Shown in pieces: positions 40,701 through 48,037 of a stretch of 64,000 nucleotides of DNA (its first letter is position 1; each line of letters opens with the position of its first letter). The DNA lies in the NCBI RefSeq assembly GCF_014697075.1, contig NZ_JACJRE010000007.1:124001-188000 (forward strand), read 5' to 3'. The position numbers were made by a program, and so were the translations under genes. This DNA is from Tolypothrix sp. FACHB-123 (GTDB lineage: Bacteria; Cyanobacteriota; Cyanobacteriia; Cyanobacteriales; Nostocaceae). The notes beneath the pieces were generated by a model. The model was not told the DNA's origin. It did no database searches and saw nothing but the letters and a program-made list of their open reading frames with translations.

Positions 40701-41613
40701 AGTTAAAGACGCCAATAAAGTGCTATCGCTGCTGGAGAAATCAACTGATATCCAAAACCTGCTCAAGCTGGTAGACGAAATTAAAGATGTCGAGAAGATA
40801 CTCGCACTCCTAGATGAAATTAAGGATGCCAAGAAACTTCTAGAACTTTACGGTAAAGTCAAAGATGCCGATTTACTGTTGAAGCTAGCGAAAAAAGTCA
40901 AGGATACCCAAAAACTAGAGAAACTTCTCGAACAAGTAACTGATGCTGCTCAACTGGAACGTTTGTTAAATGCGGTAGAAGATGTAGCCGACTTAGAGAA
41001 GTTACTCAAGGATATGTCAGCAGCAGAAATCGAAAAATTTATCACCGATTTGAATGATGCTAATAAATTTAAGCTGATTGCCAAGAAATATGTCGGACAG
41101 GCGTTAAAGCATTACGGCCCCGACTTCTTCCGCGATTATAAAGGTGTGGACACTGATGCGATGAACCATTTACTCACTGTCAGCGTTTCCCAAACCAAAG
41201 GAATCACAGGCTGTCACGATGAAGCTATGTTCCTAGCGGAAATGGCAAAACAGCCTTCCGGTGTCAAAGCGCCCCCCGGTTCTGGTTTAGGGCCTGTGGG
41301 TACTCCCAGCGTCCACCCATCCGATCCTGGTGTCAAGAAGTACCCTTACCAAATGTGGGCGCAAGATGGTAAAGGTAGTCTAGTCAATCCACTTACACCA
41401 AAAGCCACCCAACTGGAAAAAACAACGATCAACGGGCTAGCCTCAAACCCAGCACCTTGGCAAGCTTCAGCTAACCAAGCCGCAGATCAGGCGATTAACT
41501 CGTTGACTTTCCCAACAGGAGATGGCAGCTTTACAGGTGTAGCCAGTAACGGCTTAGGATGGACAGGCTGGTTCCGTGGTAAAAAGATCCAAACTGTGTT
41601 TGTGAACTTTTAA
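37768..41613 (+). CDS. Putative polymorphic toxin with eCIS-core-like leader
   Basis: This 1281-residue protein is the most unusual in the window. Residues 1-95 (SLVSPNTPTLANPTAGF, then PPSHDISRISLLRPQAK) resemble the leader of cyanobacterial eCIS-core (DUF4157) proteins, but no HExxH metalloprotease motif follows. Then come a Ser/Thr/Pro-rich linker (about 95-260), a long charged alanine-rich helical region (about 262-720), and hydrophobic helices (about 731-810). Seventeen 13-residue leucine repeats (871-1091) precede a compact C-terminal domain (about 1092-1281; GCHDEAMF near 1150). The start has a GGAAGGGCGAG box. A candidate immunity gene follows 84 bases downstream. An injected or contact-delivered toxin is inference; no eCIS structural genes are present. 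Confidence 0.6.
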   Translation: MSDVHRQDSRRLRSKLGSQKADTSGFSRPSLVSPNTPTLANPTAGFVSPKVTEESTDSQQAPSSDRELSSLESIPEKPPSHDISRISLLRPQAKSTLGTTEDNDLPFHELTDVVQRQPVTNPTSDQEEKTKSTSGTENSSQQPQPAPIPSPKNGDVSGFTPNNNVTSNTSNSQDNSPGLMSGNNQSSTQKTPDEQVSPTDAKSADLANTPDSSGNPGVPVTTNTPITDGGATPSPSPDSAAPTPSNNTNDGGVGSPEYGQFLTQAQLHRKTLANHAQTKKEAIAKGAEQEKQGISKQVEVEATRLSTAYDNAIAQVNTAIANSKTEITTNRAAKIAKVKTTAQSELDNLTKINQDKQAEVKRVAEQKALNIEAFGESEAKRAQDGSKIRVDKANKLKDSKIAEVQGKDNGAQLAAEIQQEAAKVIANFNKSAGDLAVMARSRATDAAKKFRQEGEEAASKFTEPTEKASKAVIGARDEAIKAIEKAAADSLTELQADAKAVVKNLQTEKTEKLTQVRANADSIAAGVDSATIDAGAKVDAKTTEIDNEVVRFQDKITEVKWAGKQIATAALDLQVAVDQHNGEIDTLTNSVITAIGKGIKDAIANLGDAITKQIAEVTKVGSEFETKASAASSKVVSAMEEQRTEGDEEMKKPGTDLDKQLQLAVQRAGEGWERNLTEARNDISHGVDDGLRQQDDAIASFDSALAGIVSKAGSWLSSVVDAIKNVGSFLAGVVVGAFWHVIDFFVALWDLIKKPLFWIVVVIVAIVIVVAIIYFGWAAVAGALAAIGKALLVIGIIIGVGLAIYYIYVAITKPDLSPYERGKYVGKAVVEVFLAFLGTGVWARLTGWMARVAQIAKVLDLVGDLVKASRLLRRVSDVETVIKLLEKAKDAEKLLELLDKVKDAEEALKLLDKSTDIVSLLKLLELAKSSEKVLQLLEKVNDASKAVQLLEKVKNIETLLSILGKTTDIENLLKLLDAVKDANKVLSLLEKSTDIQNLLKLVDEIKDVEKILALLDEIKDAKKLLELYGKVKDADLLLKLAKKVKDTQKLEKLLEQVTDAAQLERLLNAVEDVADLEKLLKDMSAAEIEKFITDLNDANKFKLIAKKYVGQALKHYGPDFFRDYKGVDTDAMNHLLTVSVSQTKGITGCHDEAMFLAEMAKQPSGVKAPPGSGLGPVGTPSVHPSDPGVKKYPYQMWAQDGKGSLVNPLTPKATQLEKTTINGLASNPAPWQASANQAADQAINSLTFPTGDGSFTGVASNGLGWTGWFRGKKIQTVFVNF
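40378..41040 (+). repeat. Seventeen tandem 39-base units encoding 13-residue leucine repeats
   Basis: Inside the large gene the protein repeats with a period of 13 residues, consensus LL(D/E)KxxDxxxLLK, from LLRRVSDVETVIK to LLKDMSAAEIEKF without gaps. The DNA copies have diverged, so the array is old or under selection on the protein. Confidence 0.85.
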
Positions 41614-41621
41614 TATTTTTA

Positions 41622-41656
41622 ATGAACCGCCAAGTACGCCAAGTACGCCAAGAGAA
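41622..41656. repeat. Dispersed CTTGGCG repeat, inverted copy 2
   Basis: Read on the plus strand as AACCGCCAAGTACGCCAAGT and continuing, between the toxin-like gene and the candidate immunity gene. Confidence 0.75.
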
Positions 41657-41697
41657 AAGTGCAAGTTGACAGAGAACGGGAATAAAGAGGTGCTGAG

Positions 41698-42138
41698 ATG
41701 AATGGGCAAATTGATGATGCGGTAATCGACGCATTGACGGTGGAATGGGACGATCAAAATTCGCCACCAAAACCCTATATTGCCAATGTGCCTCCAGAAG
41801 CGCGGGTAATCCGTGATTTTCTCAACACGCCTTTCTGGGGAAACCGCATCCGGTTTATCTTCTCCGGTGTACTGGAACGCTCAGGGCGAATATCAGACGA
41901 AAGCGGCTTTTTGTTCCCGGAAGATTTGGAGCCTGGTGACGAACCTTTTGACGGTGTGCAAATGTTCGACCCCCTGGATACAATTACCTTGAGCGATGGT
42001 GCGTTTGACCGTTTGATGAGTCGCTATTTTCGTGTAGTCTTGGATCGTGCAGAATCGCTGAATTTGCCGATAACTCAGGAACCTTGGTGGGGTGCATTTG
42101 CCGACGCCACAGTGCAAATCGAACAGCGAACGAATTAG
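41698..42138 (+). CDS. Small acidic protein, candidate immunity protein
   Basis: I do not recognise the family. The 146-residue protein is strongly acidic and rich in aromatic residues (for example EWDDQNSPPKPYI, FLNTPFWGNRIRF, EDLEPGDEPFDG), with no signal peptide or membrane helix. It follows the large toxin-like gene by 84 bases on the same strand and has a good GAGGTG binding site. Position, small size and acidity fit an immunity protein that binds the C-terminal toxin domain. That is inference from context only. Confidence 0.6.
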   Translation: MNGQIDDAVIDALTVEWDDQNSPPKPYIANVPPEARVIRDFLNTPFWGNRIRFIFSGVLERSGRISDESGFLFPEDLEPGDEPFDGVQMFDPLDTITLSDGAFDRLMSRYFRVVLDRAESLNLPITQEPWWGAFADATVQIEQRTN

Positions 42139-42151
42139 CAGAGGGGGCGAG

Positions 42152-42289
42152 ATGGCGATCGCACTTTTAATCGGAGCATCCGAATTTTGCAAAATCATAG
42201 ATAAGACTGATGCAAGAACCCTTTTAAACCCTCTTACCTTTGTGTCTACCCTGCGGGGACGACTTCGTCGAATGTGGCTCGTTGATTAA
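42152..42289 (+). pseudogene. Possible truncated gene after the immunity candidate
   Basis: A 45-codon frame (MAIALLIGASEFCKIIDKTD at its start) begins 13 bases after the previous stop. Its start context GGGGGCGAGATG closely matches that of the large toxin gene (AGGGCGAGATG). Its second half runs through a dispersed repeat (CTGCGGGGACGACTTCGTCG), so the original gene may have been cut off by that repeat. It may also be a chance frame. Confidence 0.25.
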
Positions 42290-42355
42290 ATCTCTCTGAT
42301 AGGTGACAATCCCTGATTTCCATAAAACTATATAGGACTTACGCACACTCTAAGA

Positions 42356-42388
42356 ATTCTTGGCGTTCTTGGCGTCTTGGCGGTTCCA
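42356..42388. repeat. Dispersed CTTGGCG repeat, copy 3
   Basis: CTTGGCGTTCTTGGCGTCTT and following GGCGGTTCC, the same family as at 12955 and 41622. It is preceded by TATAGGACTTACGCAC, a motif I recall as common in Nostoc spacers. Confidence 0.75.
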
Positions 42389-42465
42389 TAAATTAATGAT
42401 TTGGGAAATTTTTGCGCGAGTCTTGTTACACATTTCTATGAGCACACTTTTAATTTCACCATGAT

Positions 42466-42504
42466 AAAAAATACACCCAACAGCCGCGCTGTTAAGTGTA
42501 TTTT
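42466..42504 (-). terminator. Rho-independent terminator of dxs
   Basis: A long stem (AAAATACAC and AACAG paired with CTGTT and GTGTATTTT) ends in a T run on the minus strand, 25 bases after the dxs stop codon. Confidence 0.8.
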
Positions 42505-42528
42505 CATAGATTATTGCTGAATAATTAA

Positions 42529-44436
42529 CTAGCCAACAGCCGATGGTTGACGCTGAAAATAAGCTTGCAAAACTCTTTCGGCGATTTGACGACTAGTTAA
42601 ACCTAATTCCGCCTTAGATTCGTCTGGTGTCGCATGATCTACTAAGATATCTGGGATACCGATGCGCTTCACGGGAACGACAACATCAGCATCAAGTAGA
42701 GCTTCCGCTACCGCCGAACCAAAGCCGCCCATGATGCAGCCTTCTTCTAAGGTGACAACGCGGCCGATTTTCTGAGCTAGAGGTAAAATTAACTCCGTAT
42801 CTAAGGGTTTAGCGAACCGGGCATTAACTACGGTTGCTTCAATACCATGTTCGCTGAGAATTTCTGCGGCTTGCATACTGGGGTAAACCATTGTGCCATA
42901 GCTAACCAGTAATACATCATCACCAGTACGGAGAATTTCCCCTTTACCGATTTCCAAAGGTTCCCAGCCTTCTTCCATCAAGGGTACGCCATGACCGTTA
43001 CCACGGGGAAAACGCATAGCGATCGCGCCTTTGGTATAGTTAACTCCAGTGACGATCATCCGTTGCAGTTCGGCTTCGTCTTTGGGAGCCATTAACACCA
43101 TATTGGGAATGCAACGCAGATAAGCGATGTCATACATCCCTTGATGGGTGGGGCCATCAGCGCCAACAATGCCCGCTCTGTCTAAGCAGAAGAACACTGG
43201 CAAGTTTTGAATGCAGACATCATGGATAATCTGATCGTAAGCTCGTTGTAGGAAGGTCGAGTAAATTGCCGCTACAGGGCGCATTCCTTCACTAGCTAAA
43301 CCAGCCGCTAAGGTAACGGCGTGTTGTTCGGCTATTCCCACATCAATATATTGATTGGGTAATTTAGCTTGGAGCTTATCTAAACCTGTACCTGTCGCCA
43401 TCGCTGCTGTAATCCCGATAATTTTCGGGTTTTGTTCGGCGAGTTTAACTAAGGTGTGGGCAAAAACTTTGGCGTAAGCTGGGGGTTTGGGTTTACTCGA
43501 AGGAATCGCTTTACCTGTTGTTAGATTAAATGGATTTTGGGCATGGTAGCCTACTTGGTCTTGTTCTGCTAGTTCATAGCCTTTACCTTTGGTAGTAGCC
43601 ACATGTACCAAAACTGGCCCTGGTATTTGATGTGCTTGTTGGAAGGTAGCAATTAATTCTTCTAAATTATGCCCATCTACTGGCCCGATATAGGTAAAGC
43701 CTAGTTCTTCAAATACTGCACCCACTTTAGGAACAGCCAAACGCTTCATCCCTTCTTTAATCCGTCCCAGTTCGGGAGACAAAGATTCGCCCACAAAAGG
43801 AATGTGTTTGAATTGTTCCTCAAAATTATCTTTAATAAACTGTACGGGTGGGCTGAGGCGCATTTTGTTGAGATAGCGAGGAATTGCGCCTACGTTGGGC
43901 GAAATGGACATTTCGTTGTCGTTGAGGACAACTAGTAGGTTAGTTTTGGGTAAGTGTCCTGCATGGTTGATTGCTTCTAACGCCATCCCGCCAGTTAAAG
44001 CACCATCACCAATCACAGCTACGGCTTTAAATTTTTCCCCCTTTAAATCGCGGGCTAAAGCCATACCCAAAGCTGCGGAAATACTGGTGGAAGCATGTCC
44101 CGCACCAAAGTGATCGAACTTGCTTTCACAGCGCTTGAGATAACCAGCAACACCATCTTTCTGTCTAAGGGTATGGAAGTTGCTGTAGCGTCCTGTAATT
44201 AGTTTATGGGGATAAGCTTGGTGTCCTACGTCCCAAATAACTTTATCCCGATCTAAGTCCAGTGTTTGGTAAAGCCCTAAGGTTAACTCTACAACACCCA
44301 AACCTGGCCCCAGGTGTCCCCCAGTTGCTGCTACCGTTTGTAGGTGCTTATCGCGGATTTGACGGGCAATTTGTTGCAGCTGCCGAATCGATAAACCGTG
44401 CAACTGATTGGGATGGGTGATTTCGCTCAGATGCAT
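42529..44436 (-). CDS. dxs: 1-deoxy-D-xylulose-5-phosphate synthase
   Basis: It condenses pyruvate and glyceraldehyde 3-phosphate, the first step of the MEP pathway that feeds carotenoids, the chlorophyll tail and quinones. The 635 residues include the thiamine diphosphate motif GDGALTGG ending in [11 protein letters not shown], the VGHQAYPHK segment, the pyrimidine-binding [16 protein letters not shown], and [15 protein letters not shown]. The start at the ATG at 44436 gives the usual [16 protein letters not shown]-terminus. It stands alone with its own terminator. Confidence 0.97.
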   Translation of the reverse strand: MHLSEITHPNQLHGLSIRQLQQIARQIRDKHLQTVAATGGHLGPGLGVVELTLGLYQTLDLDRDKVIWDVGHQAYPHKLITGRYSNFHTLRQKDGVAGYLKRCESKFDHFGAGHASTSISAALGMALARDLKGEKFKAVAVIGDGALTGGMALEAINHAGHLPKTNLLVVLNDNEMSISPNVGAIPRYLNKMRLSPPVQFIKDNFEEQFKHIPFVGESLSPELGRIKEGMKRLAVPKVGAVFEELGFTYIGPVDGHNLEELIATFQQAHQIPGPVLVHVATTKGKGYELAEQDQVGYHAQNPFNLTTGKAIPSSKPKPPAYAKVFAHTLVKLAEQNPKIIGITAAMATGTGLDKLQAKLPNQYIDVGIAEQHAVTLAAGLASEGMRPVAAIYSTFLQRAYDQIIHDVCIQNLPVFFCLDRAGIVGADGPTHQGMYDIAYLRCIPNMVLMAPKDEAELQRMIVTGVNYTKGAIAMRFPRGNGHGVPLMEEGWEPLEIGKGEILRTGDDVLLVSYGTMVYPSMQAAEILSEHGIEATVVNARFAKPLDTELILPLAQKIGRVVTLEEGCIMGGFGSAVAEALLDADVVVPVKRIGIPDILVDHATPDESKAELGLTSRQIAERVLQAYFQRQPSAVG

Positions 44437-44559
44437 ATTATAGGGTTTTCCTCTCTAATCTCTACTTCTGAATATTCTCTGATTTTCCCACGGTAATGTT
44501 GCTTACAGAACCATAGTTGAAATAAGTTGTATTCTCACAATCAAACAGCGCAAAGTTGA

Positions 44560-44600
44560 GGCAGTGCGTTGTGGTGGTTACCCCCGTTGTCGCAACTGCC
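44560..44600. repeat. Strong hairpin, probably a dispersed repeat
   Basis: Arms GGCAGTGCG and CGCAACTGCC enclose GGTGGTTACCCCC. The element resembles part of the mosaic repeat at 21658-21725. It lies in the 660-base gap upstream of dxs. The remainder of that gap (44700-45045) is AT-rich with no gene. Confidence 0.5.
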
Positions 44601-44655
44601 GATTCGCAAAAATCATTTGTTAATTTTTTGCTCTTGCGCACCCTGCTTCACAAAT

Positions 44656-44694
44656 AAAAAATCCTCCTCTGAGTTAGTAGTATGAGGATTTTTT
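44656..44694. terminator. Bidirectional terminator-like hairpin
   Basis: AAAAAATCCTC and GAGGATTTTTT arms around an 18-base loop, with A and T runs at both ends. No gene ends here, so it may end an unannotated RNA or be a leftover. Confidence 0.55.
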
Positions 44695-45049
44695 AGCCTC
44701 ATTTTTGCAGGTAAAATTCACTTCATACTTTTCCTGAGAGAAGTAGGATTGATTTGCCTCTATTAATGTAACAAATTGTAATAAAAATGTTATGGAAACT
44801 TGGTAGAGTCCCAAATTTTTTAGATTTGATAATCGATAAAATTATCCTATTGGGTATTTAAGATTTTGTATTAAGAATTACCATCTGCATATATGGTGTC
44901 AAAATTTATCTGTTAATATCATTTTTTTAATTAAATTTACTTGGTTTAACATTTGATAAAATCGCCAAATTAAATTATCGATTAAGCACAAAATGAACTA
45001 AATTTGTGCATATAAAAATCCCATGTTTTGATAAGAAATCTCTATACCT

Positions 45050-45070
45050 GTAGGGTGGGCAGTGCCCACC
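45050..45070. repeat. Dispersed GTAGGGTGGGCA-TGCCCACC palindrome
   Basis: Short palindrome GTGGGCAGTGCCCAC near the 3' end of the Kef-type gene, which ends at 45097 on the minus strand; it could act as its 3' hairpin. Confidence 0.6.
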
Positions 45071-45096
45071 AGCTAATTTACAGGTAGAAACTGTTT

Positions 45097-47397
45097 TCAG
45101 GCTTCTATGCGATCGCTTTGGACTATGGGCAAAGTTAAGGGTACGGTGTCGGGTGCAGTAAACAACGGTTGTAGTTGATTCAAATTCGCCAAACCCCCAC
45201 ACAACAATACTTGATCGCCATCTTTCAAGTCCATATGGCTATCGGGAGTGCGGATAAACTTACCATCGCGCCGAATCGCTTCGACTTTAACGCCATATTT
45301 ATCGCTAATATCTAAATCTTTGAGAGTTTTGCCTAAAACCGGAGTTTCGGCATTAATTGTCAGCCACTGACAAGCGCTATCTTCTCCCGGTACAGCCGTT
45401 CTGCCAATAGCAAATTCTGCTAAAGCTGCGAGTTCTTCATCGGCTCCCACTACCAACAAGCGATCGCCTTCTTCTAATTTAGTTTCGTTACTGGGATAAT
45501 CTATCTCTTCGCCATTAGCGCGACGAATTGCCATTAAGCTTACCCCAATTAAGTAACGCATATCCGCTTCTTCTAAGCTCATGCCAATGAGGGGGGAACC
45601 AGAAGGTAGGGGATACCAGCGCCGATTTAAATCGCGGGTAGCTTGCTGTAAATCGCGAGCAACTTCCAATGCAGTTTGTTCTGGGCGCAAGTCTAAATAA
45701 TGATCCTTGCGAATTTGCTGCATTTCCCGTTGCACTACGTTTGCTGGCAAACCTAAACCTGTTAATAAATAGGTTGCCATTTCTATACTGGCTTCAAACT
45801 CTGGTTGTACAACTTCTCTAGCTCCCAGTTGATAAAGCACTTCAATATTTTTATCTTGGGTAGCGCGGACAACTAAATCGAGTTCTGGACACAATTCCAA
45901 GGCGCGTTTGAGACAAAGCCGGGTACTAATTGGATCGGGAAGTGCGATCGCCATTCCTTTAGCGTGGTTCACTCCAGCCGTTTCTAGAACGTGTAAACTC
46001 ACGCAATTACCATATACATAAGCCACGCCAGCATCCCGTAATTGCTGAATCCGACTTTCCGATTGATCGATAACGACTACAGGTAACTGATGCTGCTGCA
46101 ATAACTTGACTAAATTTTTACCTACTCGCCCATAACCACAAACTACCACATGGTCTTTTAATGGCAAATCTTCAGCCACATCTCGCGGCTGTACTTCTTC
46201 TAAATAAGGTTTCAGCCAAGGCATCGATTCTGCCAAAGTAAATAAAAATGGCACTAATCGTAACACAAATGGTGTTAAGACAAGTGTTACCGCTGTAGTT
46301 CCTAAAATTAGTAAATATACTGAACGCGAAACTAAGCCCAGTGCTTGCCCTTCACTCGCCAATACAAAGGAGAATTCCCCAATTTGCGCTAGTCCCAGCC
46401 CCGCAATTAAAGCTGTTTTTAAGGGATAGCGGAATAATTTCACCAACGGTGTGATGATTAAAAATTTACCAATGAAAACTATTGCCACTAAACCTAAAAT
46501 TAATTCCAGGTTTTTCCACAAAAACACTGGGTCAATTAACATGCCAATAGCGGCGAAAAATAAACTGGCGAAGATATCTCGGAGTGGTTCTACATAAGTT
46601 AAAGTTTGGTCGGCGTATTCCACCTCAGAAATCATTAAGCCGGCGACAAACGCCCCCATTTCAATGGATAAGCCTAAATATTCTGTTAGCAGTGCAATTC
46701 CTAAGCACAGTGCAACCACACCTAATAAAAATAGCTCTTTGCTTTCCGTCCGGGCAAGAAGTCGCAATAACGGCGGAATTAACCAAATTCCCGCTACAAC
46801 TGCACCAGCGGCAAATAAGCCAATTCTGACTAGTGCTGTCACCACTGCAATTCCAATGGCTTCACCCGGCTCATGCAGGGCGGGTAAGACTGCTAGCATG
46901 AGTCCTAAGGCTAAGTCTTGGACTACCAAAATACCCAGCATTACCTGTCCGTGAGGGGTTTCCGTTTCGTTGCTTTCCATCAAGCACTTAAGGACAACGG
47001 CGGTGGAAGATAAAGACAGAATTGACCCCAAAAAGACGCCCTTAGCAGGTAAAGCGCCCCAAGCACCAGTGACGCCACAAATCGCGACTGTGATCAAAAT
47101 TGTCAGCGCAATTTGTAGCCCACCACCACCCAGAGCGATCGCTTTTACTTTCTTCAGTTCGGCAAAAGAAAATTCTACGCCCAAAGCAAATAACAAGAAA
47201 GCGACCCCAAACTGAGCCAGAGTCTCTACTTGAATTACTTCTTTAATCAATCCCAGCCCAGCAGGCCCCACCACCATACCACCGATGAGATACCCTAACA
47301 ACACAGGCTGTCGTAACAGCGCCGCCAACAGTCCGCCACCAGCAGCAACGGCGAGAACTAAAACTAAATCAACAATTAACCTAAAATCTTCTTGCAC
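45097..47397 (-). CDS. Kef-type cation:proton antiporter with RCK domains
   Basis: A monovalent cation:proton antiporter-2 family protein of 766 residues that probably exports K+ or Na+ in exchange for protons. Residues 1-385 hold about a dozen membrane helices (GGGLLAALLRQPVLLGYLIGG near the start and MGAFVAGLMIS in the transport core). A TrkA-N/RCK nucleotide-binding domain follows (about 415-535; VVCGYGRVGKNL), then two RCK-C domains (about 570-660 and 675-750). The double RCK-C tail suggests regulation by NAD(H) or a nucleotide ligand, possibly cyclic di-AMP as for some relatives; that is inference. The ion is not established. Confidence 0.9.
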   Translation of the reverse strand: MQEDFRLIVDLVLVLAVAAGGGLLAALLRQPVLLGYLIGGMVVGPAGLGLIKEVIQVETLAQFGVAFLLFALGVEFSFAELKKVKAIALGGGGLQIALTILITVAICGVTGAWGALPAKGVFLGSILSLSSTAVVLKCLMESNETETPHGQVMLGILVVQDLALGLMLAVLPALHEPGEAIGIAVVTALVRIGLFAAGAVVAGIWLIPPLLRLLARTESKELFLLGVVALCLGIALLTEYLGLSIEMGAFVAGLMISEVEYADQTLTYVEPLRDIFASLFFAAIGMLIDPVFLWKNLELILGLVAIVFIGKFLIITPLVKLFRYPLKTALIAGLGLAQIGEFSFVLASEGQALGLVSRSVYLLILGTTAVTLVLTPFVLRLVPFLFTLAESMPWLKPYLEEVQPRDVAEDLPLKDHVVVCGYGRVGKNLVKLLQQHQLPVVVIDQSESRIQQLRDAGVAYVYGNCVSLHVLETAGVNHAKGMAIALPDPISTRLCLKRALELCPELDLVVRATQDKNIEVLYQLGAREVVQPEFEASIEMATYLLTGLGLPANVVQREMQQIRKDHYLDLRPEQTALEVARDLQQATRDLNRRWYPLPSGSPLIGMSLEEADMRYLIGVSLMAIRRANGEEIDYPSNETKLEEGDRLLVVGADEELAALAEFAIGRTAVPGEDSACQWLTINAETPVLGKTLKDLDISDKYGVKVEAIRRDGKFIRTPDSHMDLKDGDQVLLCGGLANLNQLQPLFTAPDTVPLTLPIVQSDRIEA

Positions 47398-47688
47398 CAG
47401 TTTAAAAAAAAGAACTATTAAGACCTATTAACCTCAGCATACAAATTTTTATATATCTATGCTCAAGTTATTGGTGCAGAGAAGACAAAATTTGCGTAAA
47501 GTCGCCGGGGAAGTTCACTGCTTCTTTGTGGGATGAAGCACCGCCCGCCGACTTGGGGTATGGGGTATGGGGTATTGGTGGTTTTTCTCTTAACTATTGA
47601 CTATTTACCAATGCCCTATACCAAAATATAAGCGCACTATTATAGCACGCTTAAAGATAATATTTAACAAATTGATAACTTCTCTATG
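47398..47688. other. Spacer with no gene
   Basis: About 290 bases holding short GGGGTATGGGGTATTGG repeats at about 47555-47580; nothing else supported. Confidence 0.5.
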
Positions 47689-47964
47689 TCAACCACCTGC
47701 AACAGCAGGGACAATACTGACTTCATCGCCATCTTTGAGAGTTGTAGCTATCCCTTCCAAAAAGCGAATATCTTCGCTATTGACATATAAATTCAAAAAT
47801 CGCCGTGGTGCGCCTGCTTCATCGCACAAGCGGGATTTAATCCCCGGACAAGCAGTTTCTAGAGAATCGAATAATTCTGCGATATTACTAGCATTGCATT
47901 CCAGGACAGCTTGGTTATCGGTAAATTTTTGAAGAGCTGTGGGAACTAAAACTGTTACAGACAT
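47689..47964 (-). CDS. ThiS/MoaD-family ubiquitin-like sulfur carrier
   Basis: The 91-residue protein has the beta-grasp sequence pattern ([19 protein letters not shown], then [13 protein letters not shown] and [14 protein letters not shown]) and ends exactly in Gly-Gly. That tail is activated to a thiocarboxylate in this family. The length and the internal region (RRFLNLYVN) are closer to CysO/MoaD than to ThiS. It lies 73 bases downstream of threonine synthase on the same strand, not in a molybdopterin or thiamine cluster. That position suggests sulfur delivery in amino acid metabolism; this is inference. Confidence 0.88.
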   Translation of the reverse strand: MSVTVLVPTALQKFTDNQAVLECNASNIAELFDSLETACPGIKSRLCDEAGAPRRFLNLYVNSEDIRFLEGIATTLKDGDEVSIVPAVAGG

Positions 47965-48037
47965 AGTTGAAGTATGAAGTGTGAGATATGAAATATAAAG
48001 GATGGAAGGTGAAGTTTAACTGTTCAACCTTTATCCT

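Noticed and set aside
38331-40832. Several minus-strand frames of 60-193 codons inside the large toxin-like gene
   Set aside because: They are shadows of its repetitive, biased codon use; none has a family match or binding site.
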